Positions 9,961 to 19,424 of a stretch of 64,000 nucleotides of DNA are shown here, in pieces. Source of the stretch: Mucilaginibacter hurinus (GTDB lineage Bacteria > Bacteroidota > Bacteroidia > Sphingobacteriales > Sphingobacteriaceae); the NCBI RefSeq assembly GCF_003324525.1, contig NZ_QGDC01000001.1, forward strand, positions 124,001 through 188,000. The letters are read 5' to 3'. The translations under genes were made by a program, and so were the position numbers. The number at the start of each line of letters is the position of its first letter. Positions within the stretch are counted from its first letter, which is position 1. The notes under the pieces are model-generated. The model was not told where the DNA came from. It saw only the letters and a program-made list of their open reading frames with translations, and searched no databases.

Positions 9961-11010
9961 ATGAAATTATCGCAGTTTAAATTCAATTTACCTGAATCAT
10001 TAGTAGCTAACTCGCCGGCAGAAAGCCGTGATGAGTCGCGTTTAATGGTGCTGCACCGCGACACTGGCAAAATTGAACATAAAATATTTAAAAACGTATT
10101 GGATTATTTTGATGATAAGGATGTGATGATCCTTAACAACACAAAGGTATTCCCAGCCCGCTTATATGGCAATAAAGAAAAAACCGGTGCCACCATTGAG
10201 GTTTTTTTGTTACGGGAGTTAAACAAAGAGCTTCGTTTATGGGATGTTTTGGTTGATCCGGCACGTAAAATACGCGTGGGTAATAAGCTTTACTTTGGCG
10301 ATGACGACCTGCTGATAGCAGAGGTTGTAGATAACACCACGTCACGCGGCCGTACCATCCGTTTCTTGTTTGACGGCACCGACGAGGAGTTTCGCCGCAA
10401 CGTAGAGATATTGGGTGAAACACCGTTGCCAAAATATATAAAACGTAAGGCTACGGCTGAAGATAAAGAGCGTTACCAAACCATTTTTGCTAAGCACGAA
10501 GGCGCTGTTGCCGCCCCTACTGCCGGGTTGCACTTCAGCCGCGAACTGATGAAACGCCTGGAACTGAAAGGTGTTGAATTTGCTGAGGTTACACTGCACG
10601 TAGGTTTAGGCACTTTCCGTGCGGTTGAGGTTGAAGACCTTACTAAGCACAAAATGGATTCGGAACAGTTTATTATCGAAGAGAAACAAGCCAACATTGT
10701 AAACCGCGGCATCGAGCGTAAAAAACGCATTTGCGCGGTAGGCACAACATCTATGCGTGCTATTGAGTCGGCCGTTTCTGCTAATAAAACGCTTAAGGCA
10801 GCTAATGACTGGACCAGCAAATTTATTTTCCCGCCGTACGAGTTTAGCATCGCTAACTCCATGATCACCAACTTCCATACCCCTGAGTCGACGTTGCTGA
10901 TGATGATTTGCGCTTTTGGCGGCTACGAAAATGTGATGAACGCTTATGAAGTAGCCATTAAAGAAAAATACCGGTTTTACAGCTATGGCGACGCCATGTT
11001 GATTATATAA
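9961..11010 (+). CDS. queA: tRNA preQ1(34) S-adenosylmethionine ribosyltransferase-isomerase
   Basis: 349 residues, full length. QueA transfers and isomerises the ribosyl part of S-adenosylmethionine onto preQ1 at tRNA position 34, forming epoxyqueuosine. The sequence has the family signatures: [29 protein letters not shown] at the N terminus (given here in words only as the conserved LPxxLIAxxPxxxRDxSRLMVL pattern), [29 protein letters not shown] and the C-terminal [19 protein letters not shown] region. It is monocistronic: a promoter box lies upstream and a strong terminator downstream. Confidence 0.97.
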   Translation: MKLSQFKFNLPESLVANSPAESRDESRLMVLHRDTGKIEHKIFKNVLDYFDDKDVMILNNTKVFPARLYGNKEKTGATIEVFLLRELNKELRLWDVLVDPARKIRVGNKLYFGDDDLLIAEVVDNTTSRGRTIRFLFDGTDEEFRRNVEILGETPLPKYIKRKATAEDKERYQTIFAKHEGAVAAPTAGLHFSRELMKRLELKGVEFAEVTLHVGLGTFRAVEVEDLTKHKMDSEQFIIEEKQANIVNRGIERKKRICAVGTTSMRAIESAVSANKTLKAANDWTSKFIFPPYEFSIANSMITNFHTPESTLLMMICAFGGYENVMNAYEVAIKEKYRFYSYGDAMLII

Positions 11011-11035
11011 GCCCGGGTTTTAAACTAGTTATAAT

Positions 11036-11084
11036 GAGATGTGAGCCCCGATAGCTATCGGGGTTCTTGCATCTCTTTTTTTTG
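11036..11084 (+). terminator. Intrinsic terminator of queA
   Basis: A two-part hairpin: the inner perfect palindrome CCCCGATAGCTATCGGGG (11046-11063), an outer GAGATG/CATCTC stem, then a run of eight Ts. Confidence 0.9.
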
Positions 11085-11246
11085 TTCACCCCGCTTGTTA
11101 AGGATTTGATGCATACTGCAAATCGATTTAAATCCTTTACTTTGCACTAAAAATAACTTCAGCACCAAAACTGGTTAAGGTATACCGCATACCGGCAAAC
11201 TTGCCTTAAGTGGTCGTTGAAAAATTTAGTATGACCTACAAACTTC

Positions 11247-11948
11247 ATGTCTGATAGTTCAAATCTTAAGTTTAAAACAAAAGCTATTATTGTAGCGGGC
11301 GGCACAGGTACCCGCATGCAGACCGCAGTACCTAAGCAGTTTTTACTTATCAACAACCGCCCGGTATTGTTTTATACTATTGAGGCTTTTTATCAAAGTA
11401 CTTATAAGCCCGAAATATTACTGGTATTGCATGCAGACTTTCATGACTACTGGAAGAGTTTATGTGTAGAACATAACTTTAATATACCTCATCATTTAAT
11501 TGCAGGTGGGGAAACCAGGTTTCACTCAGTTAAAAACGCGTTGGACACCATTACCGAAACGGATAGTGTTGTCGCCGTGCATGATGCGGTGAGACCGTTG
11601 ACTGATAAAAATATAATTGATGAAAGCTACCGCCATGCTGCGGAACATGGTAATGCCGTAACAGCCGTAAAAAGCCGCGATTCGGTTAGGCAGGTTAGAG
11701 ATGGTTTATCAACCGCGCTGGTGCGCGACGATATCTACCTGGTACAAACCCCGCAAACCTTCGTCGCTACACAATTACACCAGGCATATGAGCAGCCTTT
11801 TGACAACGCATTTACCGACGATGCCAGCGTAGTTGAAAAAGCCGGGTTTAAAATAAACCTTACAAAGGGCGACTACACAAACCTTAAGATTACATTCCCG
11901 GAGGATATGGCAATTGCCCAGATGCTGCTAAACAAAAAGCCATCCTGA
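11247..11948 (+). CDS. ispD: 2-C-methyl-D-erythritol 4-phosphate cytidylyltransferase
   Basis: 233 residues. IspD makes CDP-methylerythritol from MEP and CTP in the non-mevalonate isoprenoid pathway. The nucleotide-binding loop AIIVAGGTGTRM is at residues 13-24 and is followed by the conserved VPKQFLLINNRPVLFYTIEAF segment (read as PKQF and the RPVL pair). AVHDAVRP (metal/substrate site) and TPQTF near residue 170 are also family marks. The first ~10 residues (MSDSSNLKFK) are a short extension; no better start is visible. The preceding 236-base gap holds the queA terminator and a weak TTACTTTG box at 11137-11144. Confidence 0.95.
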   Translation: MSDSSNLKFKTKAIIVAGGTGTRMQTAVPKQFLLINNRPVLFYTIEAFYQSTYKPEILLVLHADFHDYWKSLCVEHNFNIPHHLIAGGETRFHSVKNALDTITETDSVVAVHDAVRPLTDKNIIDESYRHAAEHGNAVTAVKSRDSVRQVRDGLSTALVRDDIYLVQTPQTFVATQLHQAYEQPFDNAFTDDASVVEKAGFKINLTKGDYTNLKITFPEDMAIAQMLLNKKPS

Positions 11949-11966
11949 GTAAACAGAATGGCTTTT
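11934..11966 (+). terminator. Terminator hairpin overlapping the ispD stop
   Basis: AAAAGCCAT (11935-11943) pairs with ATGGCTTTT (11958-11966) across a 14-base loop that contains the ispD stop codon. It also faces the end of the small convergent membrane-protein gene. Confidence 0.7.
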
Positions 11967-11982
11967 GTATTTTGTAAAAGGG

Positions 11983-12129
11983 TCACGCTCGCCTGATAAC
12001 GCCTAATAGTAAGGCAACAATTGCTATAACCAATAAAACGTGGATTAAATTTCCTGCATTGTTAAAGAAAAATCCAAATATCCAGCCGATGACCAGGATA
12101 ACAGCGATAATGTACAATAAACCTCTCAT
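11983..12129 (-). CDS. Small lmo0937-like membrane protein (48 aa)
   Basis: Translation of the minus strand from the ATG at 12129 gives MRGLLYIIAVILVIGWIFGF and then a second hydrophobic stretch around HVLLVIAIVALLLGVI, ending RRA. Two membrane helices separated by a short NNAGN turn are the pattern of the lmo0937 (DUF5670) family of tiny membrane proteins, common in Bacteroidota and often stress-linked. Function is unknown. It is convergent with ispD and has no same-strand partner close by. The reading relies on pattern similarity and on the hydrophobic two-helix layout, which is unlikely by chance. Confidence 0.75.
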   Translation of the reverse strand: MRGLLYIIAVILVIGWIFGFFFNNAGNLIHVLLVIAIVALLLGVIRRA

Positions 12130-12242
12130 GTTGCAAAGTTTTTAGTTGATAAATGTTTAGTCAAACATCAACTAAAATCATTCCAAAAAAATCTAAATGT
12201 CGAAAAAACGGCCTATTGTAAAATTTATATCGCTACACGATT

Positions 12243-12464
12243 TTAATATTCGTCTTCGTTAAAAAAGAAATCATCCTTTGTAGGATAATCAGGCCAAATC
12301 TCTTCTATATTTTCATACGGTTCACCGTCGTCCTCTAAGGCTTGCAGGTTTTCAATAACCTCAACAGGTGCGCCTGATCTGATTGCATAATCAATTAATT
12401 CATCCTTAGTTGCGGGCCATGGTGCATCTTCTAAGTGTGATGCCAGTTCGAGTGTCCAATACAT
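12243..12464 (-). CDS. DUF2795-family small acidic protein
   Basis: 73 residues, strongly acidic, starting MYWTLELASHLEDAPWPATK and ending FFFNEDEY. The LEDAPWPATKDELIDYAIRSGA segment (first 20 residues after L) is the DUF2795 core, which in Bacteroidota is highly conserved and cytoplasmic; the function is unknown. The start is supported by a good -33/-7 promoter 40-70 bases upstream. It is monocistronic. Confidence 0.88.
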   Translation of the reverse strand: MYWTLELASHLEDAPWPATKDELIDYAIRSGAPVEVIENLQALEDDGEPYENIEEIWPDYPTKDDFFFNEDEY

Positions 12465-12502
12465 ATGTTTTAAATATATTTAGTCGGTAAATTACTTTTT
12501 CG

Positions 12503-12534
12503 CAAAAGTATAATATTTTAAAGTTGATTATCAA
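12503..12534 (-). promoter_or_regulatory. -33/-7 promoter of the DUF2795 gene
   Basis: Minus strand: TTG at 12534-12532 and TACTTTTG at 12510-12503, 21 bases apart. This fits the Bacteroidota TTG-N19-21-TAnnTTTG layout and is the most complete promoter in the window. Confidence 0.7.
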
Positions 12535-12551
12535 TATTTTTTTTCACATTG

Positions 12552-13100
12552 CTACACCCTCGGTACCCACTCATTTTCAGGCACTTCACTATCCGCAGCC
12601 AGCTTTCGAGCCAATGTAAAGAGGTAATCGCTCAGCCTGTTAAGGTAAATTATCACCTTTTCGTCAACCGTGCTCTCCTGGCTAAGGTGCACAACAATAC
12701 GCTCAGCCCTCCGACACACGCAGCGCGCCACATGGCAAAATGATATACTGTTGCTGCCGCCTGGTAATATGAAGCTGCGCAATTCGGGCAACTGCAGGTT
12801 CATCTCGTCTATCTCCTTTTCAAGCAAATCTACGTCGGCTGTGTTCAAATCCGGTATTACCATACGCGACTTTTCGGGGTCGGCAGCAAGCGACGCACCT
12901 ATTGTGAACAACCTGTCCTGAATATGCTTCAAAACATCCTTGTCACGTACGCTTAAGCCCTGGTCACGTATCAGGCCGATATATGAATTAAGTTCGTCAA
13001 CCGTACCATAACTTTCAATACGCACGTGATGTTTTGGTACACGCATTCCGCCTATCAGCGAGGTATAGCCTTTATCGCCTGTTTTAGTATAAATTTTCAT
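12552..13100 (-). CDS. Cob(I)yrinic acid a,c-diamide adenosyltransferase, PduO type
   Basis: 182 residues from the ATG at 13100 (an upstream in-frame ATG at 13118 adds six residues that lack similarity). The enzyme transfers adenosyl from ATP to cob(I)alamin. The ATP-binding N terminus KIYTKTGDKGYTSLIGG, the VDELNSYIG motif and the C-terminal CHVARCVCRRAER helix are all present, as in PduO/CobO-like trimers. It lies apart from other cobalamin genes, which suggests cofactor salvage rather than full synthesis (inference). Confidence 0.95.
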   Translation of the reverse strand: MKIYTKTGDKGYTSLIGGMRVPKHHVRIESYGTVDELNSYIGLIRDQGLSVRDKDVLKHIQDRLFTIGASLAADPEKSRMVIPDLNTADVDLLEKEIDEMNLQLPELRSFILPGGSNSISFCHVARCVCRRAERIVVHLSQESTVDEKVIIYLNRLSDYLFTLARKLAADSEVPENEWVPRV

Positions 13101-13189
13101 TTCATCGCAATTAAACAATTTCGGCGTTGTTATTATTAAAATGTGAGTAAATTACCAAATGTTTACATTTAAACAATTAGGTTTTGGCT

Positions 13190-14185
13190 ATGATACTATT
13201 TAAAAAATACTGCCGGGTGTTAATACTGTTTACAATTGCATTTATGCTTTTTGCCTTTAAGTGCGGTAATGGCAAACCCGTGCATCAGCAACAAGACTTG
13301 CCGCAAAAAACCGTAAGGGACATCTTAACTGAAACGCACTATAATGAGCTGTTCCCGTTACGTGATAAATTTTATAGTTACAGCGCCTTAATGCAGGCCG
13401 TTAGCGAGTTAAGTGATATCAAAATAAAGATCACTAAAAGGGCCTACGAGGCGTTGCAAATACAGCGCATTGATAAAAAAACAGGTAAGGCCAGCATAGT
13501 ACGACAGGACGAAGGCTTTAATGAAGATTGGGCCCGCTCAAAACCCGACAGTGTTTATTACATAGACTTTGCGCTGTTTTGCACCGAAAAAGATGTACAA
13601 ACCAATAAAAAGGAATTAGCAGCCTTTTTTGCTCATATTGCTCATGAAACCCGTTTCGGTGAAAATGGCAAGTTTAACGATGGCCTGATGATAAGGCATG
13701 AGGCCGACACGAATTTGCAGTATATTGTACCCAACGACGAGTATCCGCCTGTACCCGGCAAAAAGTACTATGGCAGGGGACCCATGCAATTAAGCTATAA
13801 TGGCAACTACGGTTATGCATCGCACTGTATTTTTGGCAATAAAGAAAAGCTGCTTAATAATCCCGAACTTATTGAACAGGATGCTGTTACCGCCTTTAAA
13901 ACCGCTATTTATTTTTGGATGACCCCACAGTCGCCCAAACCATCGGCACATGATGCTATAACTGGCAACTGGAAGCCCAATGCAGCCGAGATAGCAAAGG
14001 GACGCGTGCCGGGCTTTGCCAGCACTACCAACATAATTAACGGCGCGCTTGAGTGCGGCAAAGGCGATGATAATGCCAACATGCTTGACCGCATAGGGTT
14101 TTACAAGCATTTTTTAACGCAACTGGGCACTAAAGATGATAACTGTGGCTGCTCATGCGGTAAGATGGTAGCTTACGCTTATTAA
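13190..14185 (+). CDS. GH19-family chitinase-like glycoside hydrolase, membrane-anchored or secreted
   Basis: 331 residues from the ATG at 13190; an in-frame TTG two codons earlier is less likely. Residues ~5-25 are a hydrophobic signal/anchor. The GH19 fold is shown by [15 protein letters not shown] with catalytic Glu153, the substrate-cleft segment [16 protein letters not shown], and a late [12 protein letters not shown]. The C terminus is Cys-rich (CGCSCGK). GH19 enzymes cleave chitin or, in bacteria, sometimes peptidoglycan. Its stop shares 4 bases with the convergent DUF92 gene. Confidence 0.9.
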   Translation: MILFKKYCRVLILFTIAFMLFAFKCGNGKPVHQQQDLPQKTVRDILTETHYNELFPLRDKFYSYSALMQAVSELSDIKIKITKRAYEALQIQRIDKKTGKASIVRQDEGFNEDWARSKPDSVYYIDFALFCTEKDVQTNKKELAAFFAHIAHETRFGENGKFNDGLMIRHEADTNLQYIVPNDEYPPVPGKKYYGRGPMQLSYNGNYGYASHCIFGNKEKLLNNPELIEQDAVTAFKTAIYFWMTPQSPKPSAHDAITGNWKPNAAEIAKGRVPGFASTTNIINGALECGKGDDNANMLDRIGFYKHFLTQLGTKDDNCGCSCGKMVAYAY

Positions 14186-14886
14186 TTTAAAAGCAACACA
14201 ATTAATGATGCAGCGCCGGTGCTTAAAAAGTTAACTATATTATTCCCTATAATGCCCTTGCGCTCCAGCGTGGCCCCCAGTACCGAATCGGCAAGGTTTC
14301 CTACGGTGGCAGCAACTATAATGGTAACAAGGGCATAATTGTTTCCGAAGCCTATAACGTATATGGTAGCAATTATGGCACCGCCCCACGCCCCTATCAA
14401 TGTTCCCTCTACACTTACTACGCCATCCATTCCTTTCTTATCGCGCTTAAAGGTGAGTATATTATAAGCGCCGCTGCCGTAAACCATGCCCAGTTCTGAT
14501 GATAAGGTATCAGAGGTAGCCGAGGCCAGCGCACCCGCCATCATCAACTGAAATACTGACGCATGTGCAGGAAGGGCGTATGCAAGTACTCCCATCAGCG
14601 CCGCTACACCTGCGTTAGCCAGCACCTGTGATGTACGCCGCGTAGCGTCGGCGCGTTCAACCAGCTTCATATCCTCTTTTAATGACTTTTGCCACATGGT
14701 GGCGGCACTTCCCATCATAAAAAAGGCCGTAAGCATACTCACGCCTGTAAACCCGGCACCGATGAATACGGCAAGGCCGACGATCCCGCCAACGAAAGCG
14801 GCCCAAGGTGTAAGTTTATGCGTACGTATCGCAAAAACCATCCCCGATAACACTATAAGGCATAGTACTACATACTTGAAAGGCAT
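14182..14886 (-). CDS. DUF92-family integral membrane protein
   Basis: 234 residues, almost entirely hydrophobic with about six membrane helices. The family marks are [21 protein letters not shown] near residues 25-45, the [17 protein letters not shown] loop and [17 protein letters not shown]92 proteins include the plant VTE6 phytyl-phosphate kinase; the bacterial members may be polyprenyl-phosphate or phytyl-phosphate kinases, but this is not shown here. It is divergent from the methyltransferase gene with overlapping promoters. Confidence 0.9.
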   Translation of the reverse strand: MPFKYVVLCLIVLSGMVFAIRTHKLTPWAAFVGGIVGLAVFIGAGFTGVSMLTAFFMMGSAATMWQKSLKEDMKLVERADATRRTSQVLANAGVAALMGVLAYALPAHASVFQLMMAGALASATSDTLSSELGMVYGSGAYNILTFKRDKKGMDGVVSVEGTLIGAWGGAIIATIYVIGFGNNYALVTIIVAATVGNLADSVLGATLERKGIIGNNIVNFLSTGAASLIVLLLN

Positions 14887-14914
14887 TTAACCGGAAGCGT
14901 ATTGGTTTGTACAT

Positions 14915-14922
14915 CAAATATA
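14915..14922 (-). promoter_or_regulatory. Candidate -7 box (TATATTTG) for the DUF92 gene
   Basis: A perfect TAnnTTTG on the minus strand 28 bases before the DUF92 start. It lies 11 bases from the opposite-strand box of the methyltransferase gene, so the two promoters must compete for space. Confidence 0.5.
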
Positions 14923-14933
14923 TATAAATGGCA

Positions 14934-14941
14934 TACCTTTG
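14934..14941 (+). promoter_or_regulatory. Candidate -7 box (TACCTTTG), leaderless methyltransferase gene
   Basis: A perfect TAnnTTTG ending six bases before the ATG at 14948, so transcription should begin at or next to the start codon. Confidence 0.55.
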
Positions 14942-14947
14942 CAAGCA

Positions 14948-15631
14948 ATGGTTGATATTTTAGGACAGGCTGTTGATAACTATTACAGGCGCAACAGGCG
15001 TAAAAAATTGTGGATACATAATCGTTACGGCCCTAAGGAAGAAATGCCTGTAGCAACGTATTTCAGGGATGAAGATGATATGCCCGATCTTGAGTGGGCT
15101 GCGCTTGAACGGTGCCATGGCAAAGTGCTGGATATAGGCGCAGGCGCAGGCAGCCACGCGTTGGTATTGCAGGAGCGCGGTATTGACGTGACCGCCCTTG
15201 AGATATCGCCGCTGGCAGCTAAGGTGATGCTGCAAAGAGGCGTACAAAAAGTAGTGGTAACAGACATATTTAACTACCGCGCCGGGCAGTACGATACATT
15301 GCTGCTGTTAATGAATGGCATTGGGCTGGCCGGAACTATTGAGAACCTGCGCACTTTACTCCGCCATGCCAAAATATTACTTAAGCCCGGGGGGCAGCTG
15401 CTGTTCGACTCATCAGATGTGGCGTATTTGTATGAAGGCGACATGCCGGATGAAGAGTACTACGGCGAAATATGGTATCAATACGAATACGACGGGCAAA
15501 AAACCGAGTGGTTTAAATGGCTGTATATCGATGAAGCCACCCTGTTAAAGATAGCCGCGGGAGAAGGCTGGCAGGCTGAAGTATTGATTGAAGATGAGTT
15601 TGGCCAGTATTTAGTTAGGCTTAACTATTAA
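14948..15631 (+). CDS. Class I SAM-dependent methyltransferase
   Basis: 227 residues from the ATG at 14948. An in-frame TTG at 14939 lies inside the -7 box and is rejected as a start. The SAM-binding motif I is VLDIGAGAGSHAL (about residues 60-72), followed by the acidic ALEISP motif and the LLLLMNGIGLAG and KPGGQLLFDSSD segments typical of Methyltransf_25/11. The substrate is unknown. It is monocistronic and divergent from the DUF92 gene. Confidence 0.9.
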   Translation: MVDILGQAVDNYYRRNRRKKLWIHNRYGPKEEMPVATYFRDEDDMPDLEWAALERCHGKVLDIGAGAGSHALVLQERGIDVTALEISPLAAKVMLQRGVQKVVVTDIFNYRAGQYDTLLLLMNGIGLAGTIENLRTLLRHAKILLKPGGQLLFDSSDVAYLYEGDMPDEEYYGEIWYQYEYDGQKTEWFKWLYIDEATLLKIAAGEGWQAEVLIEDEFGQYLVRLNY

Positions 15632-15821
15632 CATTGTTAAACCGCATCGACATAAAGCATCTTTAAAAACCCATCAAACCGTTGGCAGAATCCGCCTTTT
15701 ATCTAAAATATTTCGATGTGTTGGTGAGTCAAATATTAACTTTTTATATAAGTTTACGTAAACATTTTATCACCAAACCAGCGGTTTAATCTGCAATTAA
15801 TAATTTCCTGTTCCTTAACAT

Positions 15822-17156
15822 ATGTCGACTAAAATACAGCCTCTGATTGATAAGCTTATAGGTAAACCCGCTGCTTTCGGCATGGAAGCAAGGGTGTTTC
15901 ATGCTATATCCGTCATCACTTTAACAGGTCTGTTTTTTAACGTCTTTGTTAACTATCTCCTTAACAACCCGCTTCTTTCGCGATTGATGCTAGCCGGCTT
16001 TTTAATGATATCAGTATGCTACTACATTTCGCGGTTTAAAGGTCAGCTTAATATAAGTATCGTAATTTTCAACCTACTCAGTAATGTACTGCTAGTCGGC
16101 AACTTCTGTTATCACTCCGGTATTAACGGGCCCACGCTGCTTATTTTTTTATTATCAAGTTTTATTAACATATCTGTAGCACCAAAAAAGCAATATATTT
16201 ACTGGATAGCACTTAACCTGCTTATCGTGGTATCATTATTGGCCTATCAGTATAACGATGCCGCAAATATTGTCTATTCCTATCGTGACAATCTAAGCCG
16301 GTATGTGAATCATGGCTACTCATACGTAGCAGCGGCGGTTATCCTGGCTGTTATTACTACCTATATACGCAACAGCTACCATGATGGCAAATCGCAGGTT
16401 GAACAAAAAGCACGCGAACTTAAACATGCCAATATCACTAAAAACAAGCTATTTTCTATACTGGCACATGATCTGCGCTCGCCGCTAAGTTCCATCCAGA
16501 ATTACCTGGAGATACTTGCCGAATACAGGCTGGACGAAGCGGAGCGAAAAACACTTAACAATGATTTACTTAAAGCCACGCATAACACCCAACAAATGCT
16601 GTCAAACCTACTTATGTGGACAAAATCGCAAATGGAAGGCGTAAACGCCAACCTGGCGGTTGTAAACCTCAGGGATGTTTTAAATACCACCCTGCAGGTA
16701 AAAAAATCATCAGCTGACGAAAAAGGAATACAACTTACCAATAATTTAAAAAATAATGCACTGGTGATTGCCGATCCGGATATGCTGCAACTTACTGTAC
16801 GCAACCTCATCAACAATTCAATTAAATTCACGCACCCGGGAGGCGAGATCGAAATATCATCGAACACGTCAAGTGAGGGAGAATGCCGCATTATAATAAA
16901 AGACACCGGCATTGGCATCCCCTACGCTATTCAGCAGGAAATATTTTCATTAAAAGTAGGTTCAACCTTTGGCACCCATAATGAAAAGGGCGTAGGCCTT
17001 GGCCTTATTTTGTGCAAAGAGTTTACCGAAATGCAAAACGGTAAAATATGGTTTGAGAGCGCCCCGGGCTGGGGTACCACGTTTTACCTTAGCCTAAAAA
17101 CATTCAGGGATAATACAACTTTTAAAACCGAATTGCAGATAGCCAATAACAACTAG
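15822..17156 (+). CDS. Membrane sensor histidine kinase
   Basis: 444 residues. About six membrane helices occupy residues ~25-185 with no recognisable sensor domain, followed by a short coiled coil. The HisKA domain has phosphoacceptor His216 (LAHDLRSPLSS); the ATPase has the N box NNSIKFTHPGG, DTGIGIP and GVGLGLILCKEF. The HDLRSP H-box and the LxN-type spacing are typical of Bacteroidota kinases. No response regulator is adjacent, so the partner is encoded elsewhere. The stop shares CTAG with the convergent gene downstream. Confidence 0.94.
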   Translation: MSTKIQPLIDKLIGKPAAFGMEARVFHAISVITLTGLFFNVFVNYLLNNPLLSRLMLAGFLMISVCYYISRFKGQLNISIVIFNLLSNVLLVGNFCYHSGINGPTLLIFLLSSFINISVAPKKQYIYWIALNLLIVVSLLAYQYNDAANIVYSYRDNLSRYVNHGYSYVAAAVILAVITTYIRNSYHDGKSQVEQKARELKHANITKNKLFSILAHDLRSPLSSIQNYLEILAEYRLDEAERKTLNNDLLKATHNTQQMLSNLLMWTKSQMEGVNANLAVVNLRDVLNTTLQVKKSSADEKGIQLTNNLKNNALVIADPDMLQLTVRNLINNSIKFTHPGGEIEISSNTSSEGECRIIIKDTGIGIPYAIQQEIFSLKVGSTFGTHNEKGVGLGLILCKEFTEMQNGKIWFESAPGWGTTFYLSLKTFRDNTTFKTELQIANNN

Positions 17157-18220
17157 GGGGCAACGTTTATTGCTACGTTCCAAAAACTTCCGAACCGCCT
17201 CGCCGCCCTTTCAACCTCTGATAAGCCGGCAGGATTAAGGGGCTTAAACGTGTGCAGGTTTATACTCATTTTATTTTTAGTTACTGTACGTTTCCAGTTG
17301 CCGGCAATTTTGCCATTAATTACTACAGCAGGATCAAATATCAGGTATTTTGCCCGCCCATTTTGGTTCGTGTTTATATATGCGCTTCGGTCTTTATAGG
17401 CAACTGTTAACTCATCATAGGCCGGCAACAGGTAAGTGCCTGCGGCCGGCAACTTGGTATCTGGTAAGTGAGCCGCCATAAAATACTCAACACCTTTAAT
17501 ATCTACAGCTATCATGTCCTGCTTAATACCTTCAATACCTATTCTCGCATCAGTTATAGTAAGGCCGCTCCACCATGCAAAATCATGCACCGTAGCCGGC
17601 CCCCGGCTAGTAAAATATCTGCCGGCTAATTTAATTACCGCCTCTTCTTTGCTTAATGCCTTCGCAGCAGGCACACGATCGTCAAACAGCGCGTAAGTAA
17701 ATTGCTTATCCTCACGGGCTCCACTGGTTATTACGCATTTCAGCTCGGCATATGCCATCAGGTGCATCATACGTTCGGTACCCGTTGACACACCGTTCTG
17801 TTCAAGTATTTCAGACAGTTGGTTGCGGGTAAGCTGCCGGCCGGCCAATGCTGCAGCAAGTATGTCATTACTTTTTTTGTAGGTGGCAGGGTCCAGCTTA
17901 AGCTCACGATTGCGGCCGGCACTTATCTGGTGTATACGCGGTGCAGTAAGTTCTGTCATCCAGCGTATATCATCGGGCACAACAAAATGCCAGGTGGGGC
18001 GTAATACATGTGTTCGCAGTATATCACCATCGGCCAGGGCTTTCTCAACAACATCGTCATTTGATTTGTTCAGCCGCATACCTAAAGCCCATTTGGCACC
18101 AGCATAATCCTGCGCCTGCACTGCACCCATATAGCTTACTATATCCCGCGGATTTTTGTATTGCCGGCGTGATAAATGCTGGTTAAACAGCCGTAAACGG
18201 ATGATGTCCTTCTCTGTCAT
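17153..18220 (-). CDS. Winged-helix DNA-binding protein, AlkZ-like (HTH_42) DNA glycosylase family
   Basis: 355 residues. The family marks are the N-terminal QAQ motif (Gln35 and Gln37, in GAVQAQDYAG), DGDILRTHVLRPTWHFV, and a C-terminal LPAYDELTVAYKDRS plus VEVxRAARRFG-like tail. The AlkZ/AlkX family contains glycosylases that unhook DNA crosslinks or excise bulky adducts; the QxQ motif is the catalytic feature, which supports a repair role. No cluster with antibiotic genes is present, so the housekeeping YcaQ-like class is more likely. Only six bases separate it from the upstream DUF2027-Smr gene, so the two probably form an operon. Confidence 0.9.
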   Translation of the reverse strand: MTEKDIIRLRLFNQHLSRRQYKNPRDIVSYMGAVQAQDYAGAKWALGMRLNKSNDDVVEKALADGDILRTHVLRPTWHFVVPDDIRWMTELTAPRIHQISAGRNRELKLDPATYKKSNDILAAALAGRQLTRNQLSEILEQNGVSTGTERMMHLMAYAELKCVITSGAREDKQFTYALFDDRVPAAKALSKEEAVIKLAGRYFTSRGPATVHDFAWWSGLTITDARIGIEGIKQDMIAVDIKGVEYFMAAHLPDTKLPAAGTYLLPAYDELTVAYKDRSAYINTNQNGRAKYLIFDPAVVINGKIAGNWKRTVTKNKMSINLHTFKPLNPAGLSEVERAARRFGSFWNVAINVAP

Positions 18221-18225
18221 GCCAT

Positions 18226-19179
18226 TTACTTCAGTATAGCCTTAGTAGCACCGTAGCCAAATTTTTCTTTTCGGGCGTCCATAAAAGTTTGCACTTTGCT
18301 GTGTTTGCTCAAAAGCTTATGTAGTTCATGCCGTAAAATACCATTACCTGCCCCGTGTATAAAAACAATCTCGGGCAGCTGTTGAACAACGGCCGCATCA
18401 AGCGTTTTATTAAAATGGTTAAGTTGTATATTCATAATATCCGCGCTGCTTAAAAACTGGTAGTCATCGCGCAGTTTCTCTATATGTAAATCTACCTCGC
18501 TCAATGGCTTCTCAATAGTGGTTACCTTTTCATTGGCAGCGGTATAAAAGCTTTCTTTTAACTTACCGGCATCTAATACCAGTTCTGGCTCATCTAACCG
18601 AAACAACCAACCCTGCTGCCCCAGTACCGGCAGTTTTGTTTTCGCTCCGGCGAAATCTTTTGCCTTAAACTTTTCGCTGTACAGCAGCGGCTCCGGGGGC
18701 TGTATGTTTTGGGGCGTATGGTAAATTATGTGCAGCGTTATTTTTGGCCAAAGCTGCAGGTCGGCTAATTGGGCTGAATATACCTGCGTAGCCGATTTCG
18801 GCGCTATAATACCTGAAAATTCACCTTTAAACTTTTCGCCGGCAACCGTAGTAAGCGAGACTAATAACTGAAAAGACGTTTGATTAAGTATATTAAAATG
18901 CACTACTGATGGAGCTTTGGCATCAGGCATAGCGCCTAAATAAACCCCTTTTAAAACAAACTCCGCGTCGGGTATAGTAGTTTCGGTTGACTTTTGCGTG
19001 TTTCCCTCGGGCTGTCCGCCGTTGTAGCCATGTACGGTAGTTACTTTGCTGGCCAACACCGGTATCTCAAAGTCGTCATCGCCGGTTACTCCTATCATTT
19101 GCTCGTCAATAATCCGGGTAACAAAGCCCTCCATCTTTTCATCTACAAACCTTACAAAATCGCCTAATTTATATTTCAT
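18226..19179 (-). CDS. DUF2027 protein with C-terminal Smr domain
   Basis: 317 residues. The N terminus (KYKLGDFVRFVDEKMEGFVT, about 1-55) resembles a KOW/Tudor-like small barrel, residues ~75-200 are the DUF2027 beta region, and the C-terminal ~85 residues are a Smr domain with VDLHIEKL and the HGAGNGILR motif. Smr domains nick branched DNA or cleave RNA; the mixed protein is found in Bacteroidota. The biological target is unknown. A TACCTTAG box four bases upstream of the ATG suggests a leaderless transcript. Confidence 0.9.
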   Translation of the reverse strand: MKYKLGDFVRFVDEKMEGFVTRIIDEQMIGVTGDDDFEIPVLASKVTTVHGYNGGQPEGNTQKSTETTIPDAEFVLKGVYLGAMPDAKAPSVVHFNILNQTSFQLLVSLTTVAGEKFKGEFSGIIAPKSATQVYSAQLADLQLWPKITLHIIYHTPQNIQPPEPLLYSEKFKAKDFAGAKTKLPVLGQQGWLFRLDEPELVLDAGKLKESFYTAANEKVTTIEKPLSEVDLHIEKLRDDYQFLSSADIMNIQLNHFNKTLDAAVVQQLPEIVFIHGAGNGILRHELHKLLSKHSKVQTFMDARKEKFGYGATKAILK

Positions 19180-19424
19180 GGTACTAAGGTAACCGTTTTA
19201 AAAAAGAAAAAGTTTAATTGTGATCGCTGTATACAAAAGGCCGTCTCTACAGGTGGATGATTTACTTGATAAAATAATTTACTTCACACAAAACTATATT
19301 AATTAACAAATCAAAAATCACTGCAAATGCATTGTAAATAACACTCCGTGGTTTATTTAAATTATTTTTATTTCCGTAATTATCCTCTTGTTAAACTTAC
19401 TGCAACTACTCTATTGTAAAACAG

